From Candidatus Sedimenticola endophacoides (GTDB lineage Bacteria; Pseudomonadota; Gammaproteobacteria; Chromatiales; Chromatiaceae): 64,000 bases of DNA. The DNA lies in assembly GCA_003062205.1 (NCBI GenBank), contig PQCP01000094.1, forward strand, positions 1-64,000, in the 5' to 3' direction. This document shows, in pieces, positions 47,120-56,855 of this stretch (within the stretch, counting starts at the first letter, position 1; each line of letters opens with the position of its first letter). The translations under genes and the position numbers were made by a program. The notes under the pieces were generated by a model. The model searched no databases. It saw only the letters and a list, made by a program, of their open reading frames with translations, and was not told the DNA's origin.

Positions 47120-48577
47120 ATGCTGATCTTTGAGCAATCCATGCCGGGCCGCAGGGCCGTGGCCCAGGCGCCTCTGGACGAGGGGGCTTTTCCGGATATT
47201 CCCGAGGCGTTTCTGCGCCAGCGCCCGGCGGCGCTGCCCGAGGTCTCCGAGATGCAAGTGGTGCGCCACTATACCCGGCTCTCCCAGAAAAATTTCTCCA
47301 TCGACACCCAGTTCTACCCCCTGGGTTCCTGCACCATGAAGTACAACCCGCGCGGGGCCAATACACTGGCCATGCTGCCCGGTTTTCTTTCGCGCCACCC
47401 CGAGGCACCCCCCAGCCACAGCCAGGGATTCCTCGCCTGCATGCACGAGTTGCAGGAGATCCTGAAGGAGGTCACCGGGATGCGCGCGGTCTCGCTCAGC
47501 CCCGCCGCGGGCGCTCAGGGCGAGTTTGCCGGGGTGGCGATGATCCGCGCCTATCATGACGCCCGGGGCGATCACGCGCGCAGCGAGATCCTGGTCCCCG
47601 ACGCGGCCCACGGCACCAACCCGGCCACCGCCGTGATGTGCGGCTACAAGGTGCGCGAGATCCCCACCCGGCGCGACGGCGATGTGGATGTGGAGGCGCT
47701 GCGCGGGGTGATTGGCCCACAGACCGCCGGCATTATGCTCACCAACCCCTCCACCCTCGGCGTATTCGAGCGGCGCATCGAGGAGATCGCCGCCCTGGTC
47801 CACGCGGCGGGGGGGCTGCTCTACTACGACGGGGCCAACCTCAACGCCATCCTCGGTAAGGTGCGCCCCGGCGACATGGGATTCGACGTGATCCATGTCA
47901 ATCTGCACAAGACCTTCTCCACTCCCCATGGCGGCGGCGGTCCGGGGGCGGGGCCGGTCGGGGTCAGTGAACGGCTGGTTCCCTACCTGCCGGTGCCGTT
48001 GGTGGCCCGCGATGGGGATGCCTACCGCTGGTTGCTGGAGGAGGATTGCCCGGAGAGCATCGGCCGCCTCAGCGCCTTCGCCGGCAATGCCGGCGTCCTG
48101 CTGCGGGCCTATGTCTATGCCCGCATGATCGGGCGCGAGGGCATGGCGCGCATCGCCGAGTATTCGGCGCTGAACGCCAATTACATGCAGGCACAGCTGC
48201 GCAAGGCGGGATTCGACGCCGCCTACCCGGCGCGGCGCGCCTCTCACGAGTTCATCATCACCCTGCGTCGCCAGGCCAAGCGGCTTGGGGTCAGCACCAT
48301 GGACTTCGCCAAGCGGCTGCTCGATCACGGCGTGCACGCGCCCACCACCTACTTTCCCCTGCTGGTCCCCGAGTGTCTGCTGATCGAGCCGACCGAGACC
48401 GAGGACAAGGCGACCCTGGACGGCTTTGTCGAGGCCATGGCGGTGATCCTGGAGGAGGCGGAGAGGGACCCCGAGCGGGTGCGCGACGCCCCCCACACTC
48501 TGCCGGTGCGCCGCCTGGACGATGTGCGCGCGGCCCGCGAACTGGATCTGGCCTGGCGGCCCGGGGCAGACACCTGA
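47120..48577 (+). CDS. gcvPB: Glycine dehydrogenase subunit 2
   Basis: This 485-residue C-terminal half of the P protein carries the PLP lysine, Lys264 in [30 protein letters not shown] and [11 protein letters not shown] are further family motifs. It is separated from gcvPA by tpx and a 241-base gap (46879-47119) that may contain its own promoter. Confidence 0.95.
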   Translation: MLIFEQSMPGRRAVAQAPLDEGAFPDIPEAFLRQRPAALPEVSEMQVVRHYTRLSQKNFSIDTQFYPLGSCTMKYNPRGANTLAMLPGFLSRHPEAPPSHSQGFLACMHELQEILKEVTGMRAVSLSPAAGAQGEFAGVAMIRAYHDARGDHARSEILVPDAAHGTNPATAVMCGYKVREIPTRRDGDVDVEALRGVIGPQTAGIMLTNPSTLGVFERRIEEIAALVHAAGGLLYYDGANLNAILGKVRPGDMGFDVIHVNLHKTFSTPHGGGGPGAGPVGVSERLVPYLPVPLVARDGDAYRWLLEEDCPESIGRLSAFAGNAGVLLRAYVYARMIGREGMARIAEYSALNANYMQAQLRKAGFDAAYPARRASHEFIITLRRQAKRLGVSTMDFAKRLLDHGVHAPTTYFPLLVPECLLIEPTETEDKATLDGFVEAMAVILEEAERDPERVRDAPHTLPVRRLDDVRAARELDLAWRPGADT

Positions 48578-48661
48578 GGTCCGCCGGTGCGTGCGCCGCT
48601 TCATCTGGGCGCCCGGAACCGGTAAAGTAAGCCGCCGGACAGCGCGTGAGGAGAAACGGGG

Positions 48662-49033
48662 TTGGCCAATCAGAACCACAAAGGGCTGAAGCGGATCGTC
48701 AATGCCTTCGGCTACTCCGTACAGGGATTCCGGGCCTGCTTTCGCCACGAGGAGGCGTTTCGCCAGGAGCTCTACGCAACCCTGCTGCTGTTGCCCCTGG
48801 GTATCTGGCTCGGCGCCAGCGGTGTGGAGCGGGCACTGCTGGTGGGCAGTCTGCTCCTGGTGCCGCTGACCGAGCTGCTCAACTCCGCCCTGGAGGCGGT
48901 GGTGGACCGTTTCGGGCCGGAGTTGCACGCCCTCTCCGGGCGGGCCAAGGACATCGGTTCGGCCGCCGTGTTCCTCGCCATCGTCCTGGCCGTCGCGGTG
49001 TGGGCCCTGGTGCTGCTTCCGCGCTGGCTTTGA
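48662..49033 (+). CDS. dgkA: Diacylglycerol kinase DgkA
   Basis: This 123-residue membrane protein with three transmembrane helices recycles diacylglycerol to phosphatidic acid. The signature ELLNSALEAVVDRFG is intact, and GFRACFRHEEAFRQE precedes the first helix. The start is TTG with GAGGAGA upstream; no ATG is available in a suitable place. Confidence 0.92.
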   Translation: MANQNHKGLKRIVNAFGYSVQGFRACFRHEEAFRQELYATLLLLPLGIWLGASGVERALLVGSLLLVPLTELLNSALEAVVDRFGPELHALSGRAKDIGSAAVFLAIVLAVAVWALVLLPRWL

Positions 49034-49113
49034 CGCGGGTCAATGCCCTGGCGAGCGGGGCGCGGCTACCCTCGCCGGGGTGACGGTATTCAAGCAATAC
49101 GGGTTAGAGAATC

Positions 49114-49632
49114 ATGACAGGACATTTTGACGATAGCGGTTTCGTACCTCTGAACATCGCGGTGCTGACCGTCTCCGACACCCGCACCGAAGAGAATGAC
49201 AAATCGGGCGCGATACTCAAGGCGGGTGCCGAGACGGCGGGTCACCGGGTGGTGGAGAAGGCGATCGTCAAGGATGATATCTATGACATGCGCGCCATCT
49301 TCTCGCGCTGGATCGCCGACCCTGGGGTGCACGTGATCATCAGCACCGGCGGCACCGGCATTACCGGACGCGACAGCACCCCGGAGGCGGTGGCGCCGTT
49401 GATCGAAAAGCCGATCGAGGGTTTCGGCGAGCTGTTCCGCACCCTCTCCCTGGAGGAGATCGGCCCCTCGGCGATTCAGTCCCGGGCCATCGCCGGGCTC
49501 ACCAATCAGACCCTGATCTTCTGCCTGCCCGGCTCCACCGGGGCCTGCCGCACCGGCTGGGAGAAGATCCTCGACTCTCAGCTCGACCACCGGACCCGCC
49601 CCTGTAATTTTGCACAGATGTTCCGGGCGTAG
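49114..49632 (+). CDS. moaB: Molybdopterin adenylyltransferase-type protein MoaB
   Basis: This 172-residue protein of the MoaB/Mog family adenylylates molybdopterin before metal insertion. The motifs [12 protein letters not shown] (about residues 76-87) and [13 protein letters not shown] (about 136-148) are present. It begins the moaB-moeA-moaD-moaE cluster. Confidence 0.92.
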   Translation: MTGHFDDSGFVPLNIAVLTVSDTRTEENDKSGAILKAGAETAGHRVVEKAIVKDDIYDMRAIFSRWIADPGVHVIISTGGTGITGRDSTPEAVAPLIEKPIEGFGELFRTLSLEEIGPSAIQSRAIAGLTNQTLIFCLPGSTGACRTGWEKILDSQLDHRTRPCNFAQMFRA

Positions 49633-49652
49633 CGCGCCGGGAGGGAGAGGAC

Positions 49653-50900
49653 ATGAGTGATTGTGGATGTTCAGCCCATGCGGGGCCGCACCTGAAACCC
49701 CTGGAAGAGGCCCTGGCGCTGCTGATCGGCCACGCCCGGGCGGTGGAGGAGACCGAGACCGTCCCCCTGCAAGCGGCGCTGGGACGGGTGCTGGCGCAGC
49801 CGGTTGTGAGCCAGGTGACGGTGCCTCCCTGGGACAATAGCGCCATGGACGGCTACGCCGTCAACAGCGCCGACCTGCGGGGCCGGACCCGCCTGCCGGT
49901 CTCCCAGCGTATCCCCGCCGGGGCACAGGGCGAACCCCTGCGTCCGGGCAGCGCCGCGCGCATCTTCACCGGTGCCCCGCTGCCGCCCAACGCCGACACG
50001 GTGGTGATCCAGGAGGTGTGCGAGGCCGATGGCGACCAGGTGATCATACGGGAGCCGGCGCAGCCCGGCGCCAACATCCGCCGGGCCGGCGAGGATACCC
50101 GGCAGGGGGACCAGGTGATTCCGCAGGGGACCCGCCTGGAACCCCAGCACATCGGTCTGGCGGCCGCCGTCGGGGTTGCGCGGTTGAGCGTGCGCCGCCG
50201 TCTCAGGGTGACCCTCTTCTCCTCGGGCGACGAGCTGGTCAACCCCGGCCAGCCCCTCGGCCCCGGCCAGATCTACAACTCCAATGAATTCACCCTGCGC
50301 GCCCTGCTGGAGGCGCTGGGTTGCGAGGTGCGGACCCTGGGGATCGTCGGAGACACCTTCGACGCCACCTGCGAGGCCCTGCGCGAGGCCGCCGCCGGCG
50401 CCGATCTGGTGATGACCTCCGGCGGTGTCTCGGTGGGTGAGGAGGATCACCTCAAACCGGCGGTGGAGCAGCTCGGCTCCCTGGAGATGTGGAAGGTCGC
50501 GATCCGTCCCGGCAAACCCCTCGCCTTCGGCTACATCGGTGACACACCGTTCATCGGCACCCCCGGCAACCCGGTCTCGTTGTTCGTCACCTACTGTCTG
50601 TTCGCCCGTCCCTTCCTGCTCAAGATGCAGGGGGTGGCGGAGCATGCGCTGCAGCCGACCCCGGTCATGGCCCGCATCGACTTCGACTGGCCCCGCCCGG
50701 ACAAACGGCGCGAGTTCGCGCGCGCCCGGCTGACCCTGGATCAGGAGGGGGAGGCGCGGGTCAGCATTCACCGCAGCCGCTCCTCGGGGGTGCTCAGCTC
50801 CCTGGCCTGGTCCAACGGGCTGGCGGTGCTGCCGGAGAACCGGACCCTGAGCCGGGGCGATCAGGTGCAATTCTTACCCTTCAGCGAGTTGTTGTCATGA
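49653..50900 (+). CDS. moeA: Molybdopterin molybdenumtransferase MoeA
   Basis: MoeA inserts molybdate into adenylylated molybdopterin. The 415-residue protein has the N-terminal PPWDNSAMDGYAV, the MoCF domain with TSGGVSVGEEDH, and GKPLAFG followed by GTPGNPVS. An N-terminal DCGCSAHAG segment is an extra Cys-bearing extension. Its stop overlaps the moaD start. Confidence 0.94.
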   Translation: MSDCGCSAHAGPHLKPLEEALALLIGHARAVEETETVPLQAALGRVLAQPVVSQVTVPPWDNSAMDGYAVNSADLRGRTRLPVSQRIPAGAQGEPLRPGSAARIFTGAPLPPNADTVVIQEVCEADGDQVIIREPAQPGANIRRAGEDTRQGDQVIPQGTRLEPQHIGLAAAVGVARLSVRRRLRVTLFSSGDELVNPGQPLGPGQIYNSNEFTLRALLEALGCEVRTLGIVGDTFDATCEALREAAAGADLVMTSGGVSVGEEDHLKPAVEQLGSLEMWKVAIRPGKPLAFGYIGDTPFIGTPGNPVSLFVTYCLFARPFLLKMQGVAEHALQPTPVMARIDFDWPRPDKRREFARARLTLDQEGEARVSIHRSRSSGVLSSLAWSNGLAVLPENRTLSRGDQVQFLPFSELLS

Positions 50901-51148
50901 TCGAAGTGCTCTATTTCGCGCGCCTGCGCGAGCAGTTGGACTGCCCGGGCGAGGGTATCGACCCCGCCGGGCTGCAAAGTGTCGCCGATCTGATCGGACG
51001 ACTGCGGGTGCGCGGTGGCGCCTGGGAGGAGGTCTTCGCCGGCGATCAGCCGGTGCTGGTGGCGGTCAATCAGGAGATGGCCGACCCGGCGCGGGCCCTG
51101 CGTGATGGCGATGAGGTCGCCTTCTTTCCTCCGGTCACCGGCGGCTAG
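50897..51148 (+). CDS. moaD: Molybdopterin synthase sulfur carrier subunit MoaD
   Basis: This 83-residue ubiquitin-like protein ends in the required Gly-Gly (FFPPVTGG), which is thiocarboxylated to donate sulfur. It overlaps moeA by four bases, and moaE follows after two. Confidence 0.93.
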   Translation: MIEVLYFARLREQLDCPGEGIDPAGLQSVADLIGRLRVRGGAWEEVFAGDQPVLVAVNQEMADPARALRDGDEVAFFPPVTGG

Positions 51149-51150
51149 CC

Positions 51151-51603
51151 ATGCACGACATCACCATCCAGACCGAGGCGTTCGACATCGAGGCGGTGCA
51201 ACGCGAACTGCGCGCCGATCCGGCGGTGGGCGCGGTGGTCAGCTTCATCGGTCAGATGCGCGATATCAACGAAGGGGACCGGGTCTCCACCATGACCCTG
51301 GAGCACTACCCCGGCATGACAGAAAAGGCCCTGGAGCGGATCGTCGAGGAGGCCCGCCAGCGCTGGGACCTGCTGGGGGTCCGGGTCATTCACCGGGTCG
51401 GGCCGCTCACGCCCCTCGACCCGATTGTCCTGGTGGCGGTGGCCAGTGGCCACCGCGGCGAGGCGTTTCAGGCCTGCGAATTCATCATCGACTATCTCAA
51501 GAGCCGCGCCCCGTTCTGGAAGAAGGAGCGCACCGCCGGGGGGGATCGCTGGGTCGATGCCCGCCACGGCGACAGCGAGGCGGAGGCCCGCTGGAAGCGC
51601 TGA
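51151..51603 (+). CDS. moaE: Molybdopterin synthase catalytic subunit MoaE
   Basis: This 150-residue subunit transfers sulfur from MoaD to precursor Z. The active-site lysines lie in YLKSRAPFWKKE, and HRVGPLTPLD is conserved. It is the last gene of the moaB-moeA-moaD-moaE run. Confidence 0.94.
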   Translation: MHDITIQTEAFDIEAVQRELRADPAVGAVVSFIGQMRDINEGDRVSTMTLEHYPGMTEKALERIVEEARQRWDLLGVRVIHRVGPLTPLDPIVLVAVASGHRGEAFQACEFIIDYLKSRAPFWKKERTAGGDRWVDARHGDSEAEARWKR

Positions 51604-51685
51604 GTACCCCGTTCGGGGCGTGGAGACGCATCGGAGGCTCCAATCCAGCAAAGGAACACCTCCCGGAGAAAAGCATGGCTCAAGC

Positions 51686-53794
51686 CTATTCCCTGGCCCG
51701 GATGAATGATCCGGCGCTGCCCTGAAAGGCGCGCGCCCGCTCATCCGGCGGGGTGCTTTCGGTTTCGCTCAGCCGCGCTGAGAAGCGTTCGAAGTCGTCG
51801 ATCGGCGGTTCGCATCCGGCCGCGCCGCAGATGTGGCCGCTCACCCCCTCTCCGCCGGGTTTGTCGAGCGGCTCCGGCAACCTGTCGGCGTCGCTGGGGA
51901 TGGCGAGGGTGAGACGCCGCGGGGCGAAGTGTCTGCCGGCGCGTCGCTGCCAGCGTGTCAGCTCCGCCCCCGTGCCACGCAGGATCACGATCTCCGGGGG
52001 GTTGAGGCGCAGGTCCAAAGCGTCGAGCAGGGCGCAGTGGCCCTGCGGCAGTTGGCTGAGCTGCTCCCAGGCGCAGTAGAGGGCGTCGTCCACCGCCTCC
52101 AGGTAGTGATGGTTGCCGAGCAGGTGGCCGAGCCGCAGCAGCGCCTGGCAGGCGATGGCGTTGCCGGCGGGGGTGGCGTCGTCGCTGAACGGCTTGGGCC
52201 GGTGGATCAGCTTCTCATGGTCATCGGCGGTGAAGAAGAATCCGCCATCCTCGCTGTCCTGGAAGCGGGCGGTGAGGAGGTCGGCGAGGCGGCAAGCCAG
52301 GGCCAGGTCGGCCTCGCTCCAGCGCACCTGAAGCAGCTCCAGCAGGGCGTCGAGCAGATAGGCGTGATCATCGAGATAGGCGCCCGGCGCCATCTCTTCC
52401 GATCCCTGGCAGGCGAGTAGGCGTCCGTCGCGCCACAGTTCACGGCGGATGTACTCCAGGGCGCGCTGCGCCGAGTCGATGTAGCGGGGCTCCTCCAGCA
52501 AGCGTCCGGCCCGGGCCATGGCGCGGATCATCAGGGCGTTCCAGGCGGTGAGGATCTTCTCGTCGCGGGCCGGGCGTGGGCGTCGCGCGCGGGCCGCCAG
52601 GAGCGCCGCACGCGCCGCCTCCAGCCGATGCGATTCTCGCTCCGCCGGTTGCGTCTGCGCGGGGGGCTGGTGCAGGTGCCAGCGCTGCTCGAAGTTGGGC
52701 GGGCCGTCCAGGCCGTACCGGGCGGCCAGCGCTTGATACGTTTCCCCATCGAGCAGCCCCTGTACCTCCTCCCGGTCCCACAGATAGTAGCCCCCCTCGC
52801 CGTCCGCGCTGTCGGCGTCCAGGGCGGCATGGTAGCCGCCCTCGGGAGACTGCATATCGCGTATCACCCAGTCGGCGGTGGCGCGGGCGGTGTCGGCGAA
52901 CAGCTGTGTGCCGCCGGCCTGGGCGAGATCGCTGTAGAGGCCGAGCAGTTGGGCGTTGTCGTAGAGCATCTTTTCGAAGTGGGGGATCATCCACTGGGTG
53001 TCCACCGAGTAGCGGTAGAAGCCGCCACCCAGTTGGTCGTTGAAGCCGCCGCGCGCCATCTGCCGGAGGCTGTGTTCCACGATGTGCAGGGCGCGCGGGT
53101 CGTCGCTGCCGTCGATCCGGGTGGTGGCCCAGTGGTGCAGCAGCCGCGCGAGGTGGGTAGGCAGGGGAAACTTGGGGGCCTGGCCGAAGCCGCCGTGGGT
53201 TTCGTCGAAGCCGCGTGCCAGTTGCAGGCGTGCGTTCTCCAGCGGCGCGGTGTTGAAATCGGGGAGGTCCGGGCCCGGCCGGGGGGCAAGGTTCCGCAGC
53301 GCCTGCATCAGCCCCCGGTTCTGATCCTGGATCATCTGCTGCTGGTCGTCGAGGGCGTGGGCGATGCCGCGCAGCACATCCCGGAACGGTGGCAGGCCGT
53401 GGCGGGACTCGCGGGGAAAGTAGGTGCCGGCGAAGAAGGGGATCTGATCGTCGGGGGTAAGGAACAGGGTCAGCGGCCAGCCGCCGGGGCGGCCGGTCAG
53501 CAGCTGGTGGGCCGACTGGTAGATGCGGTCCAGATCGGGCCGCTCCTCCCGGTCCACCTTGATGTTGATGAAGTGGCGGTTCATCAGTTCGGCGGTCGCC
53601 GGGTCCTCGAACGACTCGTGCGCCATGACATGGCACCAATGGCAGGCGGAGTAGCCGATGGAGAGCAGGATCGGCTGATCGCGCTTCCGGGCCAGGGCCA
53701 GGGCCTCCGCGTCCCAGGGGTGCCAGTGCACCGGGTTGGCGGCGTGCTGCCGCAGATAGGGGCTGGTGCAGTGTGCGAGCCGGTTACCGTTCAT
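51686..53794 (-). CDS. YyaL/spermatogenesis-associated protein 20-like thioredoxin-domain protein
   Basis: The 702-residue protein begins with a thioredoxin-like DUF255 domain (about residues 1-165; NRLAHCTSPYLRQHAANPV). It has a CxxC redox pair in YSACHWCHVM, followed by an (alpha/alpha)6-barrel-like C-terminal region as in sugar epimerases. The family is widespread from bacteria to animals with unsettled function. I chose the ATG at 53794 (MNGNRLAHC) over the upstream frame. It converges with moaE and is divergent from the guanine deaminase gene. Confidence 0.88.
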   Translation of the reverse strand: MNGNRLAHCTSPYLRQHAANPVHWHPWDAEALALARKRDQPILLSIGYSACHWCHVMAHESFEDPATAELMNRHFINIKVDREERPDLDRIYQSAHQLLTGRPGGWPLTLFLTPDDQIPFFAGTYFPRESRHGLPPFRDVLRGIAHALDDQQQMIQDQNRGLMQALRNLAPRPGPDLPDFNTAPLENARLQLARGFDETHGGFGQAPKFPLPTHLARLLHHWATTRIDGSDDPRALHIVEHSLRQMARGGFNDQLGGGFYRYSVDTQWMIPHFEKMLYDNAQLLGLYSDLAQAGGTQLFADTARATADWVIRDMQSPEGGYHAALDADSADGEGGYYLWDREEVQGLLDGETYQALAARYGLDGPPNFEQRWHLHQPPAQTQPAERESHRLEAARAALLAARARRPRPARDEKILTAWNALMIRAMARAGRLLEEPRYIDSAQRALEYIRRELWRDGRLLACQGSEEMAPGAYLDDHAYLLDALLELLQVRWSEADLALACRLADLLTARFQDSEDGGFFFTADDHEKLIHRPKPFSDDATPAGNAIACQALLRLGHLLGNHHYLEAVDDALYCAWEQLSQLPQGHCALLDALDLRLNPPEIVILRGTGAELTRWQRRAGRHFAPRRLTLAIPSDADRLPEPLDKPGGEGVSGHICGAAGCEPPIDDFERFSARLSETESTPPDERARAFQGSAGSFIRARE

Positions 53795-53939
53795 ATGATT
53801 GCGCTCAATGGGTGGGATCGTCGAATCTTCTATACTTGGCGATAATGACAGATTCTGGGGATCTATCAACGCGCGGCTGGCGTGGCGATTGTCCCGAGGG
53901 GCGTTAAACCGGACCCGGGACGGTTCCGCAGGAGGGGTT

Positions 53940-54407
53940 GTGCAAGAGCGTTTTATGGCCGAGGCGATCGCGATGGCCCGACAGGGTGTCGCCCTGGGGC
54001 ATGGGGGGCCGTTCGGGGCGGTTGTGGTCAGGGATGGGGTGGTGATCGGCCGGGGTTGGAACCGGGTGATCGCCGATACCGATCCGACGGCCCACGCCGA
54101 GGTCAACGCGATCCGTGACGCTTCGGGCAGGCTGGGGGTGTGGCACCTGGAGGAGTGTGAACTCTATGCCAGCTGCGAACCCTGCCCCATGTGCCTGAGC
54201 GCCGCCTACTGGGCGCATATCTCCAAGATCTACTACGCCGCCTCGGAGGCGGACGCCGCCGAACTGGGGTTCGATGACCGGCATATCCGGGAAGAGCTCC
54301 AGTGCTCGCCGATCCGCCGCTCCCTGCCGATGCAGCAGCTGATGCGTGAAGAGGCGCTGGAGGTGTTCGCCCAGTGGCGGGCCAGCGAGTTGAAACGCCA
54401 CTACTGA
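53940..54407 (+). CDS. guaD: Guanine deaminase, cytidine-deaminase fold
   Basis: The 155-residue zinc deaminase has the active-site motifs HAEVNAIR (His52, Glu54) and CEPCPMC (Cys82, Cys85). GHGGPFGAVVVRDG and ELGFDDRHIREEL match the B. subtilis GuaD type rather than TadA, so guanine to xanthine is the likely reaction. I chose the GTG at 53940, behind AGGAGG, over longer frames and over the ATG at 53955. Confidence 0.82.
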   Translation: MQERFMAEAIAMARQGVALGHGGPFGAVVVRDGVVIGRGWNRVIADTDPTAHAEVNAIRDASGRLGVWHLEECELYASCEPCPMCLSAAYWAHISKIYYAASEADAAELGFDDRHIREELQCSPIRRSLPMQQLMREEALEVFAQWRASELKRHY

Positions 54408-54556
54408 CCGCCTCTCCCGGCGGGCACGGACGCTGTAGCGCCCCTGCCGTTCAGGGCTGTTGAGACCCTATTCGCACCTTGGGTGGCGCTGGTTTTTATG
54501 CCGTACAATCTATCTGTCGGGATGGCCGTTCTGCACGGTGTCCACCCCGATGCATC
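54408..54556. other. Intergenic left flank of repeat copy 4
   Basis: No gene is seen in these 149 bases between guaD and the repeat. With copy 4 they make up the 464-base interval between guaD and the metA stop. Confidence 0.4.
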
Positions 54557-54856
54557 CGCTAACCGCCATGGAGAGCGAAGCGAAGGCGGTTAGTCCCCGA
54601 TAGGCGTAGGCGCGGTTGTATGGCCGCAGTTACGACCGATAGGGAGTGACGTAGGGCATACAAATAGCGCATCCGACACGCCGTAGAGTCATTGTGGTCA
54701 TCATGACGGAGTTGCGCACGAGCAGCTTTGCTGCAATGTGCGGGACGGAGTCGTGATGAGCGCAGGACGGTCGGGGCAGTAACGGCTGTCGCGTTGGCGA
54801 GTCGATTTTGGGGACTGGGATGTCCCAAAATCTTTCACGAGGTAGCGACACTCTTG
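54557..54856 (+). mobile_element. 300-bp repeat, copy 4 (intergenic, next to the metA stop)
   Basis: The sequence is identical to copy 1. The flanks are GATGCATC on the left and CGAATCAT on the right, with no duplication. It ends 15 bases before the metA stop codon, in the 3' region of the metA transcript. It is the only copy of the five not inside a gene. Confidence 0.92.
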
Positions 54857-54871
54857 CGAATCATTTCCTGT

Positions 54872-55945
54872 TTACCTGAGTCCGAGATCCAGCGGATCGT
54901 CGGGGTCGACCCCTTCCATGAAGGGCCGGCTGCGTTCGCTGTGGGTGATCTGGTAGACGGTGCCGATCCAGTTGCCGACGATGCCCTCGGCGGTGTCGTG
55001 CCAGGTGTTGTCCAGGCGCTGGGTGACCAGCGCCTCGGGGAATTCCGGCGGCTCGTCGCTGCTGGCCAGGGCGTGCTCCAGGCGCTCGCGGTATTCGTCG
55101 AAGATCGCCTTCTCCCGGGGGTGCAGGTAGTGGTCGGGGAAGGGCGGGTAGTCGGGGCGTTTGCCAAGGGCGTACTGGATCACCTCGCGCTTGTACTCCT
55201 TGAGCAGACTGATGGTCTCGTACTCCGGGTGGCCCTGGAAGAAGATCATGCGGAAGCGGTCGGGGCTGGTGGCCAGGTGCACCCCGGCCTCCTCGCTCTC
55301 GACCAGGATGTGCAGCCCCGCCGCCTCGAACTGCTCGCGGCTGATCTCGTTGAAGCGGGAGTGGGGGACATCGAACAGGGTGTTGACGTCGTTGACCAGG
55401 GGGTGGTGGCGGTCCATCACCCGGTGGTGGAATACCCCCCAGCGCTTGAAGCCCAGGGGCTGGCGCCGTTGCCGGAAGCGGAACTCCATCACCGCATGAG
55501 TGGCGAGGCAGGAGAAGAGGGTCGAGGTGACGTTCTGGTAGGCCCAGTCGACCACCTCGCCGAGGGGTTTCCAGAACGGTTCGTCGCTCAGGTTGGGATG
55601 GGTCGGGGCGGCCCCGGTGACGATCAGCGCGTCCAGTCCCCGGGCCTTGATCTCGTCGAAGGATTCGTAGTATCGGTCGATGTGGGCGCGTGCCTTGTCG
55701 CCACGCGGCAGCTCGTCCAGGGTGAAGGGGTGGACGTAGAACTGGGCGATCGGATTGCTTTCGCCGATGAGCTGGAAGAACTGGCGCTCGGTCGCCTCAA
55801 TGGCGGCGTCGGGCATCATGTTGAGCAGGCCGATATGCAGCTCGCGGATGTGCTGGTGCAGGGCGCGGTCGGGCTCCAGCACCGTCTGGCCCGCCCGGCG
55901 CAGGCGCTCGAAGGTGGGCAGTTGGTTGTGTGATACCAGTGGCAT
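54872..55945 (-). CDS. metA: MetA-family homoserine O-acyltransferase (probably succinyl)
   Basis: MetA activates homoserine for methionine synthesis. The 357-residue protein of the class I amidotransferase-like MetA family has the acyl-accepting Cys146 in NVTSTLFSCLATHA, ALIVTGAAPTHP, and FQGHPEYET near residue 240. Whether succinyl- or acetyl-CoA is used depends on an active-site residue I cannot assign with certainty. The ATPase gene nine bases upstream shares its strand. Confidence 0.87.
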   Translation of the reverse strand: MPLVSHNQLPTFERLRRAGQTVLEPDRALHQHIRELHIGLLNMMPDAAIEATERQFFQLIGESNPIAQFYVHPFTLDELPRGDKARAHIDRYYESFDEIKARGLDALIVTGAAPTHPNLSDEPFWKPLGEVVDWAYQNVTSTLFSCLATHAVMEFRFRQRRQPLGFKRWGVFHHRVMDRHHPLVNDVNTLFDVPHSRFNEISREQFEAAGLHILVESEEAGVHLATSPDRFRMIFFQGHPEYETISLLKEYKREVIQYALGKRPDYPPFPDHYLHPREKAIFDEYRERLEHALASSDEPPEFPEALVTQRLDNTWHDTAEGIVGNWIGTVYQITHSERSRPFMEGVDPDDPLDLGLR

Positions 55946-55954
55946 GCTCGGTTC

Positions 55955-56812
55955 CTATCCTGTCTGCCCGTCGCGGGTGATGGCCCGCTCCAGCAGTTCG
56001 ATGAAGTCCTGGTCGTCGCGCACCTGTTCCACCTCCTGGGAGCTGACGCTGTAGCCGAGCGGTTCGGTGATCGCTTCGTAGCGTGGGATGCGTGAGCGGA
56101 ACAGCCGGGGGAATACCCAGCGGGTGAAGGCGTCGGGGTCCATCTCGGCGGCATAGTCGAGGCCGTTTTCACGCAGATAGATGGCCAGTTGCTGATCGAG
56201 AAAGGCGGGGCGGAAATAGAGCGGTTTGGGGTCTTCCACCGCCCGCTCCACCAGCAGCTCCTCCTGGCGCTGATCGCTGGCCTGGATGTAGAGGATCAGC
56301 GAGTGGCGGTCGAGCAGTTCGATCACCTCGGGGGACTCGATGTCGCACAGGCTGCCGCCGACGTCGTTGATGAAGTGCTGGTAGCCGTAGATCGCCTGGG
56401 ACTTCTGGATGAACGAGGGTACGTCACGCATGGCCGCGATTTCCGCCTCGCGGTAGAGCGCCTGGCGGTGTTTGAACTCCTTGAGGGGGACGCCCCCCAG
56501 CTCGGGATTGCCCAGCTTGCCGACGAAGCAGAGGATCGGACCCAGGTCGTCCACCTTGATGTTGTTGCGGATGTAGATCCAGTCCTTGCGCAGCAGTCCG
56601 CGCAGGAAGGGGACCTTCATCGCCTGCAGCTTGATCAGGTCGAGGATGTCCTCATTCAGGTAATGGGTGCCGATCCGGTAGTCGCCGGAGTAGTGGAACC
56701 AGTTGTAGCGGCGCAGGGTGGTGGCCAGGTGCGTCTTGCCCACACCGGACATGCCGAGCAGGGTGATGCTCTTGTTCTCCCAGGCGCGGAATTGTTCCAG
56801 GGTCAGCTTCAC
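55955..56812 (-). CDS. P-loop ATPase of unknown role
   Basis: I recognise only the nucleotide-binding fold in this 285-residue protein: Walker A GMSGVGKTHLA near residue 20 and a central LILYIQASDQRQ strand. There are no membrane segments. The GTG at 56812 starts KLTLEQFRAWENKSITLLG and is a sensible beginning; no ATG is available. FINDVGGSLCDIESPEV may hold the Walker B acidic residue. It sits between the RND pump and metA on the same strand. It might be a small-molecule or nucleoside kinase, or a regulatory ATPase. Confidence 0.7.
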   Translation of the reverse strand: MKLTLEQFRAWENKSITLLGMSGVGKTHLATTLRRYNWFHYSGDYRIGTHYLNEDILDLIKLQAMKVPFLRGLLRKDWIYIRNNIKVDDLGPILCFVGKLGNPELGGVPLKEFKHRQALYREAEIAAMRDVPSFIQKSQAIYGYQHFINDVGGSLCDIESPEVIELLDRHSLILYIQASDQRQEELLVERAVEDPKPLYFRPAFLDQQLAIYLRENGLDYAAEMDPDAFTRWVFPRLFRSRIPRYEAITEPLGYSVSSQEVEQVRDDQDFIELLERAITRDGQTG

Positions 56813-56855
56813 TTGATAAACCTGTGGTGGGTGGTGGTGTGTCTCGAAGCGCTGA

